Origin: Anaerolineales bacterium
GTDB lineage: Bacteria > Chloroflexota > Anaerolineae > Aggregatilineales > J027
Assembly: GCA_020634155.1 (NCBI GenBank)
Contig: JACKCI010000002.1
Location: forward strand, 434,001-498,000
Direction: 5' to 3'
DNA: 64,000 nt
Shown: positions 1 to 8,835 of the stretch, piece by piece
Position numbering within the stretch: position 1 is the first letter of the stretch
Layout of the letters: every line of letters begins with the position of its first letter
Notes under the pieces: generated by a model
The model's database searches: none
Seen by the model: only the letters and a program-made list of their open reading frames with translations
Told to the model about the DNA's origin: nothing
Made by a program: the position numbers and the translations under genes

Positions 1-152
1 TCTCTCATTTTTCCTAGGATTATGAACTCGCGCAGCCCACCGCGCCTATCCTATGATGGTATAGTGTTCAAAGGGGGTACGGGTTCAAAATTGCCAATTG
101 TCCATTAAATTCCTGTAATGTTTCCTGACTATTCGCCTTGACATAGCAGAGA

Positions 153-161
153 TGTTATACT
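153..161 (+). promoter_or_regulatory. Extended -10 promoter element upstream of citrate synthase
   Basis: The sequence TGTTATACT is a TGn extension plus a -10 hexamer one base from TATAAT. It lies about 68 bases before the citrate synthase start. A TTGACA occurs at 138-143, but its spacer is only 12 bases, so it is out of register and I treat the element as an extended -10 promoter. No transcript evidence is available. Confidence 0.4.
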
Positions 162-228
162 CTTTTGGCTTGTTGTAAAAGGATGATTCGGTAGCCCCGA
201 TGAATAGCTAGTTTTGGAGTAATGTACT

Positions 229-1368
229 ATGTCAGACGCAGGTAAAGGTTTAGCAGGCGTTGTTGTTGCTGATACAACAAAAAGTAAGGTCGATGGCGAA
301 AATGGTCATCTCTATTATGTAGGTTACACCATTGAAGACCTCGCCGCGAATGCGACCTTCGAAGAAACCACCTTCTTGCTATGGAACAACCGGTTGCCTA
401 GCCAAGCAGAACTCAGTGAATTTTCCGATACCGTCAAGGCAGAAATGGAAGTCCCTGCTGCCATCATTGATGTGATGAAGAGCCTCCCCAGCAATGCTCA
501 CCCGATGGGGGTTTTACGGACAGCAGTCTCCATGCTCGGTAATTACGACCCCGAAGCCGACGATAACAGCATGGACGCCAATCACCGCAAGGCGTTGCGT
601 CTTCTTGCCAAGATGCCCACGTTGACGGCAGCATGGGCGCGTATCCGCAAGGGCCAAGAACCCGTTGCCCCCCGTAAAGACCTCGGTCTCGCGGCCAATT
701 TCATGTATATGTTGAATGACCGTGAACCCACTGAAACCGAAATCCAAGCGATTAATGTCTATTTGGTGCTGTTGGCGGATCATGGCTTCAACGCCAGCAC
801 CTTCACTTCTCGCGTGGTCACCAGCACCGATGGCGACATATACAGCGCGGTGGCTGCGGCTATCGGTTCATTGAAGGGGCCAAAGCACGGTGGTGCCAAC
901 GAAGCTGCCATGAAGATGTTTATGGAAATTGGCGACCCTGCCAAGGTTGACGAGTTCTTCACCAAGCGCGTGAAAGGTGAAGGCTACAAGATTATGGGTA
1001 TTGGTCACCGTGTGTACAAGGCCCCCGATCCTCGTGGTGGTATCTTGCATGTTCATGCCAAAGCTTTGGCTGAAAGCACGGGTAATGCGGCATGGTATGA
1101 AGTCGCTAAACGTCTCGAAGACCTCGCCCGTGCCGATGAATACTTCATTGAACGCAAACTCTACGCCAACGTAGACTACTATAGCTCCATTGTTCTCTAC
1201 ACCGTTGGGATTGAGCCAGACATGATGACCTGCCTGTTTGCGATGTCGCGTATTGCAGGTTGGGCCGCCCATATTATCGAGCAATGGGGAGACAACCGTC
1301 TGATTCGCCCCAAGGCCAACTACACTGGCGAAATCAACGTACCTTGGGTACCCCTCGAAGAACGCTAA
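229..1368 (+). CDS. gltA: Citrate synthase
   Basis: Condenses acetyl-CoA and oxaloacetate to citrate, the entry step of the TCA cycle, in the cytosol. The 379-residue length fits the short bacterial/archaeal-type citrate synthases rather than the roughly 430-residue hexameric E. coli type. The catalytic triad is visible: His220 in GPKHGGANE, His260 in GIGHRVYKAPDPR and Asp316 in VDYYSS. The ATG at 229 has GGAG at 216-219, nine bases upstream. It is transcribed alone and converges on the next gene across a strong hairpin at 1405-1435. A 2-methylcitrate synthase from the same family has similar motifs and cannot be excluded from sequence alone. No prp genes are nearby, so citrate synthase is preferred. 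Confidence 0.95.
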   Translation: MSDAGKGLAGVVVADTTKSKVDGENGHLYYVGYTIEDLAANATFEETTFLLWNNRLPSQAELSEFSDTVKAEMEVPAAIIDVMKSLPSNAHPMGVLRTAVSMLGNYDPEADDNSMDANHRKALRLLAKMPTLTAAWARIRKGQEPVAPRKDLGLAANFMYMLNDREPTETEIQAINVYLVLLADHGFNASTFTSRVVTSTDGDIYSAVAAAIGSLKGPKHGGANEAAMKMFMEIGDPAKVDEFFTKRVKGEGYKIMGIGHRVYKAPDPRGGILHVHAKALAESTGNAAWYEVAKRLEDLARADEYFIERKLYANVDYYSSIVLYTVGIEPDMMTCLFAMSRIAGWAAHIIEQWGDNRLIRPKANYTGEINVPWVPLEER

Positions 1369-1404
1369 ACCACTACAGCATCATTGGGATAACTGCATAA
1401 AACA

Positions 1405-1435
1405 AAACCCCTCTCAACCACTGAGAGGGGTTTTT
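1405..1435. terminator. Bidirectional intrinsic terminator
   Basis: Stem AACCCCTCTCA / TGAGAGGGGTT with a short loop, followed by a T run on the plus strand and preceded by an A run, so it can end transcription in both directions. It separates the convergent citrate synthase and TIGR01777 genes. Confidence 0.85.
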
Positions 1436-1458
1436 GCTGATATGATTGTGTGGTGGCG

Positions 1459-2367
1459 CTATTTCAGTAACAGAGCTTGCAGGGCAGGGCGTGGCTCGGC
1501 GTAACCAAAGGTGAATCCTTCTGCCAACAAGCGGCTAGGCACAACCCGCTGACCATCCAGCACCAAGGTCGCCATTTCGCCCAACAGCATTTTAAGGGCA
1601 AAACTGGGGGCGGGCAGCATCGCGGGGCGGTTCAAGACCTTGCCCATGTGATGGACAAATTCGCCATTGGTCACCGGATGGGGAGCGCTCAAGTTATAGA
1701 CTCCACTGGCTTGCTCATTCTCAATCAAGTAGCGGATAGCCTTCACCTCGTCCTGCATATGAATCCAAGGGAACCACTGTTCACCGCTCCCCAATGGGCC
1801 ACCAATAAAGAACTTCATAGGCGTGAGCAAGCGTGGGAAGGCCCCCCCATCGAGACTTAGCACCACGCCTGTGCGGATAACGACCCGTCGGATACCATTG
1901 GCCTCCACACTGGCAGTCGAAGCCTCCCATTGCTGGCACACATCAGCGAGGAAATTATGCCCTGCTGCCGAGTCTTCGGTAATCTCCTCGTCACCACGCG
2001 GGCCATAATAACCCACCGCCGAGGCTTGAATCACAACCTTGGGCTGGTGGTGCGCTTCTGCTACCGCCTCACTAACCGCTTGCCCCGCATTAACACGGCT
2101 ATTGAGAATGGCCTCTTTGCGCTCATCCGTCCAGCGTCCATCGCCAATGCTGGCCCCTGCCAAGTTGACGATGGCGGTATTGGCATCGACCAAATCTAGC
2201 CAGCCTACGGATGAGACGCCATCCCATTTTTTGACGGGTATTCCCTCTGGCCCCTTAGCCTTATCAGGGTTGCGGCTTAGAATGATGACTTCATGACCGC
2301 CAGATTTAAGCTCGGTGGCAAGATTCTGCCCAATTAATCCGGTTCCACCTGTAATAATGACCCGCAT
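1459..2367 (-). CDS. TIGR01777 family NAD(P)-dependent epimerase/SDR protein
   Basis: An extended short-chain dehydrogenase/reductase of the YfcH/SDR39U1 type, 302 residues, the usual length for the family. The N-terminal Rossmann motif GGTGLIGQNLA (residues 7-17) binds the dinucleotide. The family segment SAVGYYGPRG follows near residue 115, and the C-terminal half matches the DUF1731-like tail of this family. AGGAGG at 2373-2378 sits five bases before the ATG. The family's substrate is not established. It is monocistronic, with the divergent FHA gene about 100 bases away. Confidence 0.88.
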   Translation of the reverse strand: MRVIITGGTGLIGQNLATELKSGGHEVIILSRNPDKAKGPEGIPVKKWDGVSSVGWLDLVDANTAIVNLAGASIGDGRWTDERKEAILNSRVNAGQAVSEAVAEAHHQPKVVIQASAVGYYGPRGDEEITEDSAAGHNFLADVCQQWEASTASVEANGIRRVVIRTGVVLSLDGGAFPRLLTPMKFFIGGPLGSGEQWFPWIHMQDEVKAIRYLIENEQASGVYNLSAPHPVTNGEFVHHMGKVLNRPAMLPAPSFALKMLLGEMATLVLDGQRVVPSRLLAEGFTFGYAEPRPALQALLLK

Positions 2368-2467
2368 ATTGCCTCCTCGTATAGGTTAATCGTGGGTGAG
2401 ACGTTGAGTGTTCGTCTGGTTTTCGTCAAGTTAACTCAGGCATACTAAATGGACATGGAGGTGACCG

Positions 2468-3127
2468 ATGCCAACAGCACCGTGTTTTTATGTAAAAGAT
2501 GGTAATCAGGTCGTAGGCCAAATTGATCTAAACAGTTTTCCTTTTGTGATTGGGCGTGCCCGTGAATGCGACTATGTGATTGATGCTCATGATATATCAC
2601 GTCAACATGCCCAACTGACCTTTGACCATCAACAGGTGATTTTGCGTGATCTTGGCAGCACCAACGGCACATTTTTAAATGATGAGCGCATTATTCCCAA
2701 CCGTAATTACCGCCTGCGGGCCAATGATGTCGTCCGTTTTGCCACCAGTACCCCGCTCATTTTTGATGACCCATCCACCACAGCCCAGTTAAATGTGGAA
2801 AATGCCATCAATGAGGGATTGCGCCTTGATGATGCCACCGCCCAAGCTTATGTACGCGGGCAGTTGGTTGAGCCACCCCTTAGCCCTAGCCAGATTTTAC
2901 TGCTGCAACTCATCATCTGCAACGAGGGCATTGTCGTCAGCCGCGACGACATCCGCCAGCATGTCTGGGGCGGTGACCAGCGCGTAACCGACCAAGCCAT
3001 TGACGCCCTTATTAGTCGGCTCCGCAAACGCCTTGCCGAAATTGACCCTGACCACGAGTATCTAATCACGCGACGCGGCTTTGGTTTGGTGTTTCGCAAC
3101 CGCCGTCCATCCCTCGCTAACAGCTAA
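2468..3127 (+). CDS. FHA domain protein with C-terminal winged-helix DNA-binding domain
   Basis: A 219-residue predicted DNA-binding protein. Residues about 27-75 form an FHA domain, a phosphothreonine-peptide reader, with the signature IGRARECDYVI, SRQHA and GSTNGTFLND. After a linker, residues about 135-210 resemble the OmpR-type winged helix, including an RLRKRL recognition-helix segment and the terminal RRGFGLVF wing. GGAGG lies eight bases before the ATG. There is no receiver domain, so regulation would come from binding a phosphorylated partner or from phosphorylation of the protein itself. That is inference. No Ser/Thr kinase gene is in the window. EmbR-like proteins also combine FHA and winged-helix domains, but in the opposite order. 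Confidence 0.85.
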   Translation: MPTAPCFYVKDGNQVVGQIDLNSFPFVIGRARECDYVIDAHDISRQHAQLTFDHQQVILRDLGSTNGTFLNDERIIPNRNYRLRANDVVRFATSTPLIFDDPSTTAQLNVENAINEGLRLDDATAQAYVRGQLVEPPLSPSQILLLQLIICNEGIVVSRDDIRQHVWGGDQRVTDQAIDALISRLRKRLAEIDPDHEYLITRRGFGLVFRNRRPSLANS

Positions 3128-3237
3128 TCGTGGGCTGAGGGTTGAGGAGCCGTCAAGTACGGGTTGTTCATGTACGCTACTATAAAAGCATCGTGATGGT
3201 TAATTGCCCCCCTAACCATCCGGTTGCTCCCAATTCG

Positions 3238-3263
3238 CTGAACCCCTTGCCAGAGGGGTTTAG
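3238..3263 (+). terminator. Hairpin ending the FHA gene transcript
   Basis: Ten-base-pair stem CTGAACCCCT / AGGGGTTTAG with a six-base loop, 110 bases after the FHA gene stop. The T tract is short (TTTAGTCATTT), so it is a moderate intrinsic terminator. It overlaps the promoter of the next gene. Confidence 0.5.
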
Positions 3264-3274
3264 TCATTTATAAT
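3247..3274 (+). promoter_or_regulatory. Predicted promoter of the ABC-F gene
   Basis: A -35-like TTGCCA at 3247-3252, a 16-base spacer and a perfect TATAAT at 3269-3274, with the coding start 37 bases downstream. The -35 lies inside the hairpin that ends the preceding transcript. Confidence 0.5.
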
Positions 3275-3310
3275 ACAATCACTGGATTAACCAAACTTTA
3301 GTGTTCACTG

Positions 3311-5209
3311 ATGTCTGTATTAACTATTCAAACCCTCAGTAAGTATTTTGGCGCGGATGAGGTCTTCTCTGACGTATCCGTTCAGATTCCCGATGGTGCC
3401 AAGGTCGCCTTGGTTGGGCCAAATGGGGCAGGCAAAACCACTCTGCTCAATATCATCGTCGGGCTGGATGTCCCCACCCAAGGCGAAGTGGCCCGTAAGC
3501 GTGGATTGACGGTTGGCTTCTTACCCCAACGTCCTGTAATTGAAGGCAATCGTACTGTATGGGACGAAATGCTCACAGCCTTCACTGATTTGCTGGAGCA
3601 GCAACAGCGCCTCCACGATTTAGAACACGCTTTGGCTGACCCGACCCTTGTCGATGAGCATGACGCCATTTTGGAGCGCTATGGAAAACTCCAAGAGACC
3701 TTTGATATTGCGGGTGGTTATACCTTTGAGCTAGAGATTAAGCGCGTTCTTCAAGGGCTTGGCTTCAAAGAGCGTGAGTTCCAACGCCCCATCAATCTAT
3801 TATCAGGGGGGCAGGTGACTCGTGCTTTATTAGCACGGTTGCTGCTCGAAAAGCCTGAACTGCTTATCCTAGACGAACCCACCAACCACCTCGATATTAA
3901 CGCGGTGGAGTGGCTAGAAGGGTATCTCAAAGCATGGGAAGGCGCGGTTTTGATGGTCAGTCATGACCGCTATTTTATGGATCGGGTGGTCGATACCATC
4001 TGGGAACTCGATTTCAATGAATTGACGACCTATCGTGGCAATTACAGCCACTATGTGCGCCAACGCGAAGAGCGCAATGAACGGCTCATGAAAGAATATG
4101 AGTCACAACAGGCCTTTATTGAAAAAGAGCAAGACTATATCCGCCGCAACATCGCCGGACAAAACACCGCCCAAGCCAAAGGCCGTCTTAAACGCCTAGA
4201 GCGCCTCTTGGGTAGTGATGACAAAATCCGCAAACCGCGCACCCGCGCTAAGTTGTATGTCCGTTTGGATGAAACCAAGGCGGGCCGCACGGGTAATGAG
4301 GTATTGCGAACCAAGGAACTCATTATTGGCTACCCTGATGACCGCCGCCCCTTGTTCACTGTGCCGGATATTTTGCTGCTACGCGGTGAGGTGGCGGCTG
4401 TGATTGGCCCTAATGGGGTCGGTAAATCGACCTTTCTCAAGACCATCCTTGACCAACTCGAACCTTTAGAGGGTCAATATAATTGGGGGTCAAATGTCCA
4501 AATTGGCTATTTCGCCCAAGCCCATGAAGGTCTCAACGACGACAAGAGCATCCTCGATGAACTACTAGATGTCGAGAATCTCGGTCTCGCCAAAGCCCGC
4601 AACTATCTGGCAGCCTATCTCTTTCGTGGGGAGGATGTCTACCGCAAAGTTAGCACCCTTTCGGGTGGGGAGCGCGGGCGGCTGGCCTTAGCCAAGTTAT
4701 CTCTGGCAGGGGCCAATGTCCTGCTGCTAGACGAGCCAACCAACCACCTCGACATTCCGGCTCAAGAGGTGCTGCAAAACGTCTTGGCCGATTACACAGG
4801 TACCATCCTGCTTGTTAGCCATGACCGCTATTTGATTGATGCGCTGGCTTCGCAAATTTGGGCGATTGCGCCGGGCGAGATGGCGGTCTTTGAAGGGCCG
4901 TATCAGGAATATCTAACACAGCGGGCTACAGGCGAACTCAATACCAAAGAGAAAGTGGCAGCCCCCACCCAAGCTAAATCTGCCGAGCGACATCCCAGCG
5001 GCCTCAATCCCTATCAGTTGGAAAAACGTCTCGCAGAACTAGAGGCTACTATCCATCGTCTAGAGGCTAAGGTCGAGACTTTGACCGATGCAATTGGAGA
5101 AGCAAGCGCGGCGGGCAAGGTAGCACAAGTGGCGGAATTAGGACGCGAGTATACTGAAATTGAGGCCTTGTTGAACGCGACCCTCGCAGAATGGGAGCGC
5201 CTTGCTTGA
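3311..5209 (+). CDS. ABC-F family ribosome-associated ATPase (Uup-like)
   Basis: A soluble tandem ATPase of 632 residues. Members act on ribosomes or on nascent-chain and antibiotic stress rather than in transport. NBD1 has Walker A GPNGAGKTT (residues 36-44), signature LSGGQ and Walker B LLILDEPTNHLD. The inter-domain arm is rich in Arg, Lys and Glu. NBD2 has Walker A GPNGVGKST, signature LSGGERGR and LLLDEPTNHLD. There are no membrane segments. The last roughly 70 residues form a predicted coiled coil, typical of the Uup branch, which implies nucleic-acid or ribosome contact. The ATG at 3311 lacks a strong ribosome binding site. The exact role (Uup, EttA or resistance-type) cannot be decided here. 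Confidence 0.9.
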   Translation: MSVLTIQTLSKYFGADEVFSDVSVQIPDGAKVALVGPNGAGKTTLLNIIVGLDVPTQGEVARKRGLTVGFLPQRPVIEGNRTVWDEMLTAFTDLLEQQQRLHDLEHALADPTLVDEHDAILERYGKLQETFDIAGGYTFELEIKRVLQGLGFKEREFQRPINLLSGGQVTRALLARLLLEKPELLILDEPTNHLDINAVEWLEGYLKAWEGAVLMVSHDRYFMDRVVDTIWELDFNELTTYRGNYSHYVRQREERNERLMKEYESQQAFIEKEQDYIRRNIAGQNTAQAKGRLKRLERLLGSDDKIRKPRTRAKLYVRLDETKAGRTGNEVLRTKELIIGYPDDRRPLFTVPDILLLRGEVAAVIGPNGVGKSTFLKTILDQLEPLEGQYNWGSNVQIGYFAQAHEGLNDDKSILDELLDVENLGLAKARNYLAAYLFRGEDVYRKVSTLSGGERGRLALAKLSLAGANVLLLDEPTNHLDIPAQEVLQNVLADYTGTILLVSHDRYLIDALASQIWAIAPGEMAVFEGPYQEYLTQRATGELNTKEKVAAPTQAKSAERHPSGLNPYQLEKRLAELEATIHRLEAKVETLTDAIGEASAAGKVAQVAELGREYTEIEALLNATLAEWERLA

Positions 5210-5272
5210 TATTCCTAGCACAGCAAGTTAAAATTCAATCGGGATTTATAAACTTTTTTGGAGGAAAACGCT

Positions 5273-6454
5273 GTGGGGCATTGGAAAGATAAGTACGTCA
5301 TCGGCATTACTGGCAACATTGCCACAGGCAAAAGCTTAGTCCGCAAGATGCTCCAGCATCTTGGGGCATACACGGTTGACGCCGACGGATTGGCCCACCA
5401 AGTGATGGCTCCCAATGCTCCGGCTTATCGTCCGATCGTCGAGTGGTTTGGTAAATGGGTTGTGGGGCAAGATGGGCGCATTGACCGTGAGCGTCTTGGC
5501 TCAGTCGCTTTCTCGCATCCCATCGCGCTTAAACGCCTCGAAGACATCACCCATCCTATCATTGGGCAGGCTATCGATACCCTCATTACCCGCGCCAAAC
5601 ACAAGATTGTGGTTGTTGAGGCCATCAAGCTGCTCGAAGGTGACCTTGCGTCTAAGGTAGATGCTATTTGGGTGGTTGATTCAACACCCGAAAAGCAACT
5701 AGAGCGCTTGATGCAAACGCGGGGCATGACTCAACTCGAAGCCCGCAAACGCATCACCGTGCAGAATCCCCAGTCAGAAAAACTGGACGCCGCCAAGGTA
5801 GTCATCCATAACAATGGTGACCCTAGCGAGACCTTTGAACAGGTCAAATCGGCGTGGGATCGAATCACAGGCGCGACACCTGCTTCTCAAACCACCGACA
5901 CGATTCGGATGGTGGTGGTCAATCCTCAAGCGGGAACAACCGCTACCCGCAAGCGTGAGTTGAAGGAAATCAAGATCAAGCGTCCCAAGCCCAGCGATTT
6001 CGACGCCATAGCCCGCCTCATCAACACCACCAAGAACAAGAACCTCTCCAAGGCTGACATTATGATTAGCTATAGTGAGACGTCCTATCTGGTGGCAGAG
6101 AGCGCCAATGACATTGTGGGCTTGATTGGCTTTGTGGTAGAAAACCTCATCACCCAATCAAGTGAGATTGCTATCCCCCATGATGTACCGATTGAATCGG
6201 TGCTATCTGAACTCATTAAGGAAATGGAAGAGGCTGCCGACGCCCTCCAAAGCGAGGTATCCTTCATTTATCTTCACGCTAAGGACTCGCAAGAGGTCAT
6301 TGGCTTCTTAACCAGCAAATTAGGCTATAACCTATTAGAGCGCGTCGAGGATATTAAATTCCCAGCATGGCGCGAGGCGTTGCGTTCACGGCCCGAAGGC
6401 ACCTCTATTCTGGTCAAGCAACTCCGTGAAGACCGTATCTTAACACCATTCTAG
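5273..6454 (+). CDS. coaE: Dephospho-CoA kinase with C-terminal GNAT-like domain
   Basis: Residues 1 to about 200 match CoaE, which phosphorylates dephospho-CoA in the last step of coenzyme A synthesis. Visible features are the P-loop GNIATGKS (14-21), the DADG segment and the lid helix region with RLMQTRG and EARKR. Residues about 225-393 are additional and look like a GNAT acetyltransferase fold (KRPKPSDFDAIARLI start, then a VAES..IVGLIGFVV strand pair), but I see no clear acetyl-CoA loop. I chose GTG at 5273 because TTGGAGGAAAA at 5258-5268 is its ribosome binding site. The longer open frame starts with a TTG that is part of this site. A small membrane protein follows 17 bases downstream. 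Confidence 0.87.
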   Translation: MGHWKDKYVIGITGNIATGKSLVRKMLQHLGAYTVDADGLAHQVMAPNAPAYRPIVEWFGKWVVGQDGRIDRERLGSVAFSHPIALKRLEDITHPIIGQAIDTLITRAKHKIVVVEAIKLLEGDLASKVDAIWVVDSTPEKQLERLMQTRGMTQLEARKRITVQNPQSEKLDAAKVVIHNNGDPSETFEQVKSAWDRITGATPASQTTDTIRMVVVNPQAGTTATRKRELKEIKIKRPKPSDFDAIARLINTTKNKNLSKADIMISYSETSYLVAESANDIVGLIGFVVENLITQSSEIAIPHDVPIESVLSELIKEMEEAADALQSEVSFIYLHAKDSQEVIGFLTSKLGYNLLERVEDIKFPAWREALRSRPEGTSILVKQLREDRILTPF

Positions 6455-6471
6455 ACACAAGCGAGGTTTGT

Positions 6472-6774
6472 GTGGAACGCTTGAAGGACATGCCCGTCAT
6501 TGGGCAACTCATCAAATTATTGGATAAATACCCACGTCTTTCGGCGTGGATTGTCTTGTCAGTAGGCATGATTGGCCTATTGATCTATGAAGCCCGCGAC
6601 GTTGACCTCTCGGTTACCAATTGGCTGGCCCTGATTGTGGCCTCGGTACTGGTCGCGGGCCTGTGTATTTGGATTATCAGTTGGGAAGACGAAGAAGAAG
6701 TCGCTGAGGCCATCGCTAAAAAGCGTGCTACTGGCGAAATGCCCGCTGTCAAACCCAACAACGGCGACAACTAA
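6472..6774 (+). CDS. Small two-TM membrane protein of unknown function
   Basis: A 100-residue protein starting at GTG 6472 with GAGG at 6463-6466. Two hydrophobic segments (about residues 25-42 and 48-68) are followed by an acidic then lysine-rich cytoplasmic tail (WEDEEEVAEAIAKKRATGE). It follows the coaE-like gene by 17 bases and is probably cotranscribed. It converges on and overlaps the rsgA stop by four bases. I do not recognise the family. Confidence 0.65.
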   Translation: MERLKDMPVIGQLIKLLDKYPRLSAWIVLSVGMIGLLIYEARDVDLSVTNWLALIVASVLVAGLCIWIISWEDEEEVAEAIAKKRATGEMPAVKPNNGDN

Positions 6775-7736
6775 TAAATATACTGCTCTTCAAGTTCTTC
6801 CCGCAGGCGCAAATAACTATCATAGCGCTCTGGATGAATAGCCGCGCTTTCAACCGCCGCCACAACCGCACAATTCGGTTCGTGGCGGTGTGAACAATCG
6901 GCAAATTTGCATTGGCTGATATAAGGCCGCATCTCAATAAAATAGCTGTCCAATTCATGGGGTTCAATATCCCAAGGCGCAATTGAGCGAATGCCGGGTG
7001 TATCGGCTACATAGCCCCCATCTTTGAACTGAATCAATTGGCTGAAGCGCGTGGTATGGCGGCCCTTGGTGGTTGCATCACTGACCTCACTGGTTTCAAG
7101 ATGCAAGCCGTCTTGTAACACGTTCAGCAGGCTACTTTTACCTACTCCCGATGGGCCAGTAAAAACGGAAACACGGTTGGGGTCGCCAATCAGGACTTGA
7201 CGTAGGGCATCAAGGCCTGCACCAGTCATGGCGCTGACATACAAAACCGTATAGCCGATAGTTTCATAGACGCCGAACTTCTGTTGCAGCTTGGCGGGTG
7301 CAAGCAAATCGGCTTTATTGACACAAATTACAATAGAGGGAATTTCAGCTTTTTCGGCACTGACCAAGTAACGGTCAAGGGTGCGAGTATTGGGCGTGGG
7401 CTTGCTGGCGGCTAGGACAAAAACGGCTTGATCTGTGTTAGCAAGGATTATCTGTTCACTTTCGGCAGAGGTTCCCACACTGATACCGGGTTCTACCCGT
7501 GAGAGGACATGCTGACGGTCTTCGACGCCCACAATCATCCCTTTGTTGGCGTCCGCCACTTCAATAGTCACAAAATCATTGAGAGCTACGAGGTCGCTCC
7601 GTTGGGCCTCATCTTTGTGGACGGCCCGCTGGGCATCAATCTTGAGCTTACCGCTGATTTGACAAACCACTTCTCCTTCATCCGTTTGCACGGTAAAGAA
7701 ACCGCTTTGAGTACGAATCACACGACCTTTTGGCAA
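6771..7736 (-). CDS. rsgA: Ribosome small subunit-dependent GTPase A
   Basis: A circularly permuted GTPase that helps late maturation of the 30S subunit. The order is an N-terminal OB fold, G4 NKADL (about 140-144), G1 GPSGVGKSS (about 194-202), G3 DTPG, then the C-terminal zinc-binding segment CKFADCSHRHEPNC. This permuted order is diagnostic. I place the start at TTG 7736 (MPKGRVIRT...) because TGGAGGA at 7745-7751 lies nine bases upstream. The longest frame begins at GTG 7766, before that site. The length from TTG is 321 residues, within the family range. Confidence 0.93.
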   Translation of the reverse strand: MPKGRVIRTQSGFFTVQTDEGEVVCQISGKLKIDAQRAVHKDEAQRSDLVALNDFVTIEVADANKGMIVGVEDRQHVLSRVEPGISVGTSAESEQIILANTDQAVFVLAASKPTPNTRTLDRYLVSAEKAEIPSIVICVNKADLLAPAKLQQKFGVYETIGYTVLYVSAMTGAGLDALRQVLIGDPNRVSVFTGPSGVGKSSLLNVLQDGLHLETSEVSDATTKGRHTTRFSQLIQFKDGGYVADTPGIRSIAPWDIEPHELDSYFIEMRPYISQCKFADCSHRHEPNCAVVAAVESAAIHPERYDSYLRLREELEEQYIY

Positions 7737-7790
7737 ATTGGAAGTCCTCCATTGAATTGACAACACGAATTAATTGTAGCACAGGAGATG

Positions 7791-7799
7791 TGATATAAT
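7791..7799 (+). promoter_or_regulatory. Extended -10 promoter of the response regulator gene
   Basis: TGATATAAT: a TGn extension in front of a perfect TATAAT, 45 bases before the TTG start at 7844. No convincing -35 is spaced correctly, as expected for an extended -10 promoter. Confidence 0.6.
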
Positions 7800-7843
7800 C
7801 GGGGACAGGAAATAACCAAAGGCTGCAAAAGGGGAGAGGTTCA

Positions 7844-8740
7844 TTGGCTGAGAAACCTCAAATTCTAATAGTAGAAGATGATCTTGATTTATCAGAGATG
7901 CTCAACGCCTATTTTAGTGTCCAAGGCTACGAGGTTATCACAGCAGCGTGGGGTGAAGATGCGGTTCGCTTGAGCCAAGAGAAAGACCCCGATCTAGTGG
8001 TACTCGACATTCGCCTACCTGATATTGATGGCTATGAAGTGTGCCGCCGCATTCGCTTAAACCGCCGCACCCAACACACCCCCATTATCTTTTTAACTGA
8101 GAAGCGGGACCGCGTAGACAAATTGCAGGGTCTAGAATTAGGCGTGGTGGACTATATCACCAAACCCTTCGATATTCAGGAGTTGCGCTTACGGGTTCGC
8201 AATGCCCTCAACCGCGCCGAGATGCAATATCCGGTCAACCCCATTACGGGTATGCAAGAAGAGATGCTGATTGAAGAGGAACTCCAACGCATGCTCTACG
8301 ATGATACCCGTGCCGATTGGTGTGTGTTGCTGGTAACCATTGACGGGCTAGAGGACTTCCGCGAGGCCTATGGCTTTGTGGCGTCGGATGATGTGCTGCG
8401 AGCCGTCAGTCTGATGCTCAATAACACTGTACGCGAGGTCGGCACCAACAATGACCTCATTGGACACCTTGGCCCCCAAGATTTTGTGATTATCACCAAC
8501 CAAGAACGCATCACCACCATTCGGGAACGTATCTTGGCCCGTCTCCAGCAATCCATGGAGTATTTCTACCCCCTGCGTGACCGTGACAAGGCCCGCCAAG
8601 CAATGAGCGAGAAACGCCTTAAACTGATGCTGGGGAGTGTGGCATCTAGTGATGACCCACCTTTCTATGATGTCGAGACGCTTAAACAGCGCCTTTATGA
8701 ATCAAGTTCAATTCCTCGCAACAACTCGGAACCGAACTAG
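7844..8740 (+). CDS. Response regulator: REC domain plus degenerate GGDEF-like domain
   Basis: A 298-residue two-component response regulator. Residues 1-125 are a receiver domain with acidic pocket ED-D at 11-13, phospho-acceptor Asp55 (LVVLDIRLPD) and the conserved Lys in YITKPFD. Residues about 140-285 resemble a diguanylate cyclase fold, but the GG(D/E)EF signature is replaced by GPQDF, so cyclase activity is unlikely. It may instead bind nucleotide or a partner. TTG at 7844 is preceded by GGGGAG at 7831-7836. It shares its architecture with the regulator at 60278-61192, and no histidine kinase is adjacent. Confidence 0.85.
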   Translation: MAEKPQILIVEDDLDLSEMLNAYFSVQGYEVITAAWGEDAVRLSQEKDPDLVVLDIRLPDIDGYEVCRRIRLNRRTQHTPIIFLTEKRDRVDKLQGLELGVVDYITKPFDIQELRLRVRNALNRAEMQYPVNPITGMQEEMLIEEELQRMLYDDTRADWCVLLVTIDGLEDFREAYGFVASDDVLRAVSLMLNNTVREVGTNNDLIGHLGPQDFVIITNQERITTIRERILARLQQSMEYFYPLRDRDKARQAMSEKRLKLMLGSVASSDDPPFYDVETLKQRLYESSSIPRNNSEPN

Positions 8741-8770
8741 AAAATCGGGGGGCTTATCCCCGATTTTTTT
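8741..8770 (+). terminator. Intrinsic terminator of the response regulator gene
   Basis: Stem AAATCGGGG / CCCCGATTT directly after the stop codon, followed by a run of T, a textbook rho-independent terminator. Confidence 0.85.
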
Positions 8771-8835
8771 ATTGTTGTGCAACACGCAGTTATTTTTTGC
8801 GTATAGATGGATGGATCTAAGGAAACCAAACGGAT

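Noticed and set aside
138..143. TTGACA as the -35 box of the citrate synthase promoter
   Set aside because: The distance to the -10 is only 12 bases; the TGn extension explains the promoter better.
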